NCBI GenBank assembly: GCA_934216625.1
Contig: CAKQCC010000029.1
Span: forward strand, 1-8,898
Reading direction: 5' to 3'
Source of the DNA: an uncultured Lactobacillaceae bacterium
GTDB lineage: Bacteria; Bacillota; Bacilli; Lactobacillales; Lactobacillaceae
Length of the DNA stretch: 8,898 nt
The notes under the pieces are model-generated. The model made no database searches, was not told the DNA's origin, and was given only the letters and a program-made list of their open reading frames with translations. Positions 7,748 through 8,898 of the stretch are shown in pieces; position 1 is the first letter of the stretch; every line of letters starts with the position of its first letter. A program made the translations under genes and the position numbers.

Positions 7748-7777
7748 ATCATATCTAAACAAAAAGCCAAAGTCCAA
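7748..7777 (-). promoter_or_regulatory. Possible weak promoter of dnaJ
   Basis: TTGGAC (7772-7777) and TATGAT (7748-7753) lie 18 bases apart on the minus strand. The -35 box lies in the dnaK terminator (loop end and one arm). An alternative pairing is TTGGCT with TATTAT at 7743-7748, spaced by 16. The region is AT-rich, so chance matches are easy; this is only a candidate. Confidence 0.3.
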
Positions 7778-7793
7778 ACTTCAGACTTTGGCT
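7760..7793 (-). terminator. Rho-independent terminator after dnaK
   Basis: Arms 7765-7774 and 7784-7793 pair perfectly over 10 bp (AGCCAAAGTC against GACTTTGGCT) around a 9-base loop. On the minus strand the hairpin is followed by TTTT, then G. It begins 25 bases after the dnaK stop codon and separates dnaK from dnaJ. The 25 bases between stop and hairpin hold no other feature. Confidence 0.87.
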
Positions 7794-7818
7794 AATTCAT
7801 TAATTTAAATTAAACGAT

Positions 7819-8898
7819 TTACTTCTTGTTATGGTGAACGGTGTGGAAATTACCGTTAACGGTTTTACCATTGCCACCGTTCTTCTTATTGTCATTTGAA
7901 GAATTTTGATTGCCGTTTGCGTTTGATGAACCGTTACTACCCTTGTGTTTGTAAAGCTGAACGGCCAAAGCCTGCAACTGTTTAGTTAAAGCAGATTTCT
8001 TAGCTTTCATGTCATCAAGGTTGCCGGACTTCTTAGCTTTCTTCAAAGCATCTTCAGCCTTGTTAGCCTTGTCAATCAAGTCTTGAGAAACCTTGCCCTT
8101 GACTTCTTTCTTGGTCTTATCAGTCTGGAAGATTAACTGATCAACACTATTCTTCAAGTCAACTGCGGATTTCTTCTTCTTATCAGCAGCTTCGTTTTCT
8201 TTCGCTTCGTTTCGCATTTTCTTAATTTCAGCATCGGACAAGCCATTCGCGTTCTTAATGGTAATGTTCTGACTCTTGCCAGTCCCTTTATCCTTTGCCG
8301 AAACGTTAACGATCCCGTTTTTATCAATATCGAACGTTACGGCGATTTGTGGAACACCACGCGGTGCCGGCGGAATGTTAGTTAACTGGAACTGGCCTAA
8401 GCTCTTATCATCGCTGGCCATCGGTCGTTCACCTTGTAAGACGTGAATGTCAACACCGGTCTGGTTATCGGCAGCCGTTGAAAAGACTTTGGTCTTGGAA
8501 GTCGGAACTGTGGTATTACGGTCAATTAACTTCGTGAAGACGCCACCCATAGTTTCAATTCCGAGTGACAACGGGGTGACATCTAACAATACGACATCTT
8601 TAACGTCACCGGTCAAGACACCACCTTGAACAGCAGCACCTAAAGCAACGGCTTCGTCTGGGTTAATGGAATGGTTCGGTTCTTTACCGGTCCATTTCTT
8701 AACGGCAGCTTGAACAGCTGGGATTCGGGTCGAACCACCGTTTAAGATCACGTTATCAATGTCTGATACTGATAAATTAGCGTCACTTAAGGCCTTATCA
8801 AATGGTTGCTTAGTTTTATCAACCAAATCAGAGGTTAATTCGTTGAACTTCGTCCGGGTTAAAGTAGCTTGCAAGTGCAACGGTCCGTTATCGCCAGA
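7819..8898 (-). CDS. dnaK: Chaperone protein DnaK (Hsp70), C-terminal part
   Basis: The frame is open from the right edge to a TAA at 7819, giving 359 residues; the N-terminal part lies outside the window. DnaK binds exposed hydrophobic peptides in an ATP-driven cycle with DnaJ and GrpE. Visible parts are the end of the nucleotide-binding domain ([14 protein letters not shown], then [11 protein letters not shown]), the linker [12 protein letters not shown], the substrate-binding beta domain ([43 protein letters not shown]) and the helical lid. An internal TTG at 8880 is a Leu in GPLHL, not a start. The lid is lysine-rich: from MRNEAK to the end I count 29 Lys/Arg against 15 Asp/Glu. The last 40 residues are odd: 12 Asn, one acidic residue, ending [13 protein letters not shown] where many homologues end with an acidic VDADFEEVD-like motif. 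The reading frame is intact, so this is not a frameshift remnant. A terminator follows. Confidence 0.98.
   Translation of the reverse strand, partial: SGDNGPLHLQATLTRTKFNELTSDLVDKTKQPFDKALSDANLSVSDIDNVILNGGSTRIPAVQAAVKKWTGKEPNHSINPDEAVALGAAVQGGVLTGDVKDVVLLDVTPLSLGIETMGGVFTKLIDRNTTVPTSKTKVFSTAADNQTGVDIHVLQGERPMASDDKSLGQFQLTNIPPAPRGVPQIAVTFDIDKNGIVNVSAKDKGTGKSQNITIKNANGLSDAEIKKMRNEAKENEAADKKKKSAVDLKNSVDQLIFQTDKTKKEVKGKVSQDLIDKANKAEDALKKAKKSGNLDDMKAKKSALTKQLQALAVQLYKHKGSNGSSNANGNQNSSNDNKKNGGNGKTVNGNFHTVHHNKK

Noticed and set aside
7713..7818. The inverted repeat near dnaK considered as a CIRCE heat-shock operator
   Set aside because: The arms AGCCAAAGTC/GACTTTGGCT do not match TTAGCACTC-N9-GAGTGCTAA. 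The T-run and position after the stop codon fit a terminator.
8447..8629. A 60-codon plus-strand frame opposite dnaK
   Set aside because: It is antisense to the highly conserved DnaK substrate-binding domain and has no independent support.

Overview
The window looks like a chromosomal piece of a low-to-moderate G+C Gram-positive bacterium. The DnaK C-terminal half, DnaJ and LepA resemble those of Lactobacillaceae (lactobacilli in the broad sense), and the order dnaK-dnaJ-lepA is familiar from that family. The genus cannot be fixed from sequence reading alone. Every supported gene lies on the minus strand, so transcription runs from the right end (8898) to the left end (1).

Right part (7819-8898): the C-terminal 359 codons of dnaK, the Hsp70 chaperone, entering from beyond the right edge. 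Its last codons are followed by a strong intrinsic terminator (7760-7793). Middle (6546-7712): a complete dnaJ, the Hsp40 co-chaperone, followed by its own strong terminator (6493-6528). A promoter with a perfect TATAAT overlaps the end of that terminator and drives lepA (4604-6442), a complete ribosomal GTPase (EF4). The dnaK, dnaJ and lepA genes are therefore adjacent but appear to be separately punctuated units.

Left part (1-4572): three minus-strand genes follow lepA with gaps of only 31, 16 and 19 bases and no visible terminator, so they probably form a read-through operon behind lepA or behind an unrecognised internal promoter. The first (302 aa) is a small, poorly recognisable protein that looks like a decayed GT-A glycosyltransferase fold. 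The second (761 aa) is a fusion of a GT2-like domain and a complete TagF-type CDP-glycerol glycerophosphotransferase domain. The third (at least 447 aa, cut by the left edge) starts with a canonical GT2 glycosyltransferase. Together they suggest synthesis or decoration of a wall polymer such as a teichoic acid or phosphoglycerol-containing polysaccharide.

The most interesting signal is a gradient of catalytic-motif loss across these three related proteins. One has a full GT2 motif set, one keeps DXD but lacks the ED motif, and one lacks both. The second notable signal is the DnaK tail, where the usual acidic ending is replaced by Asn, Lys and His. No mobile element, CRISPR array, tRNA or rRNA gene was seen.
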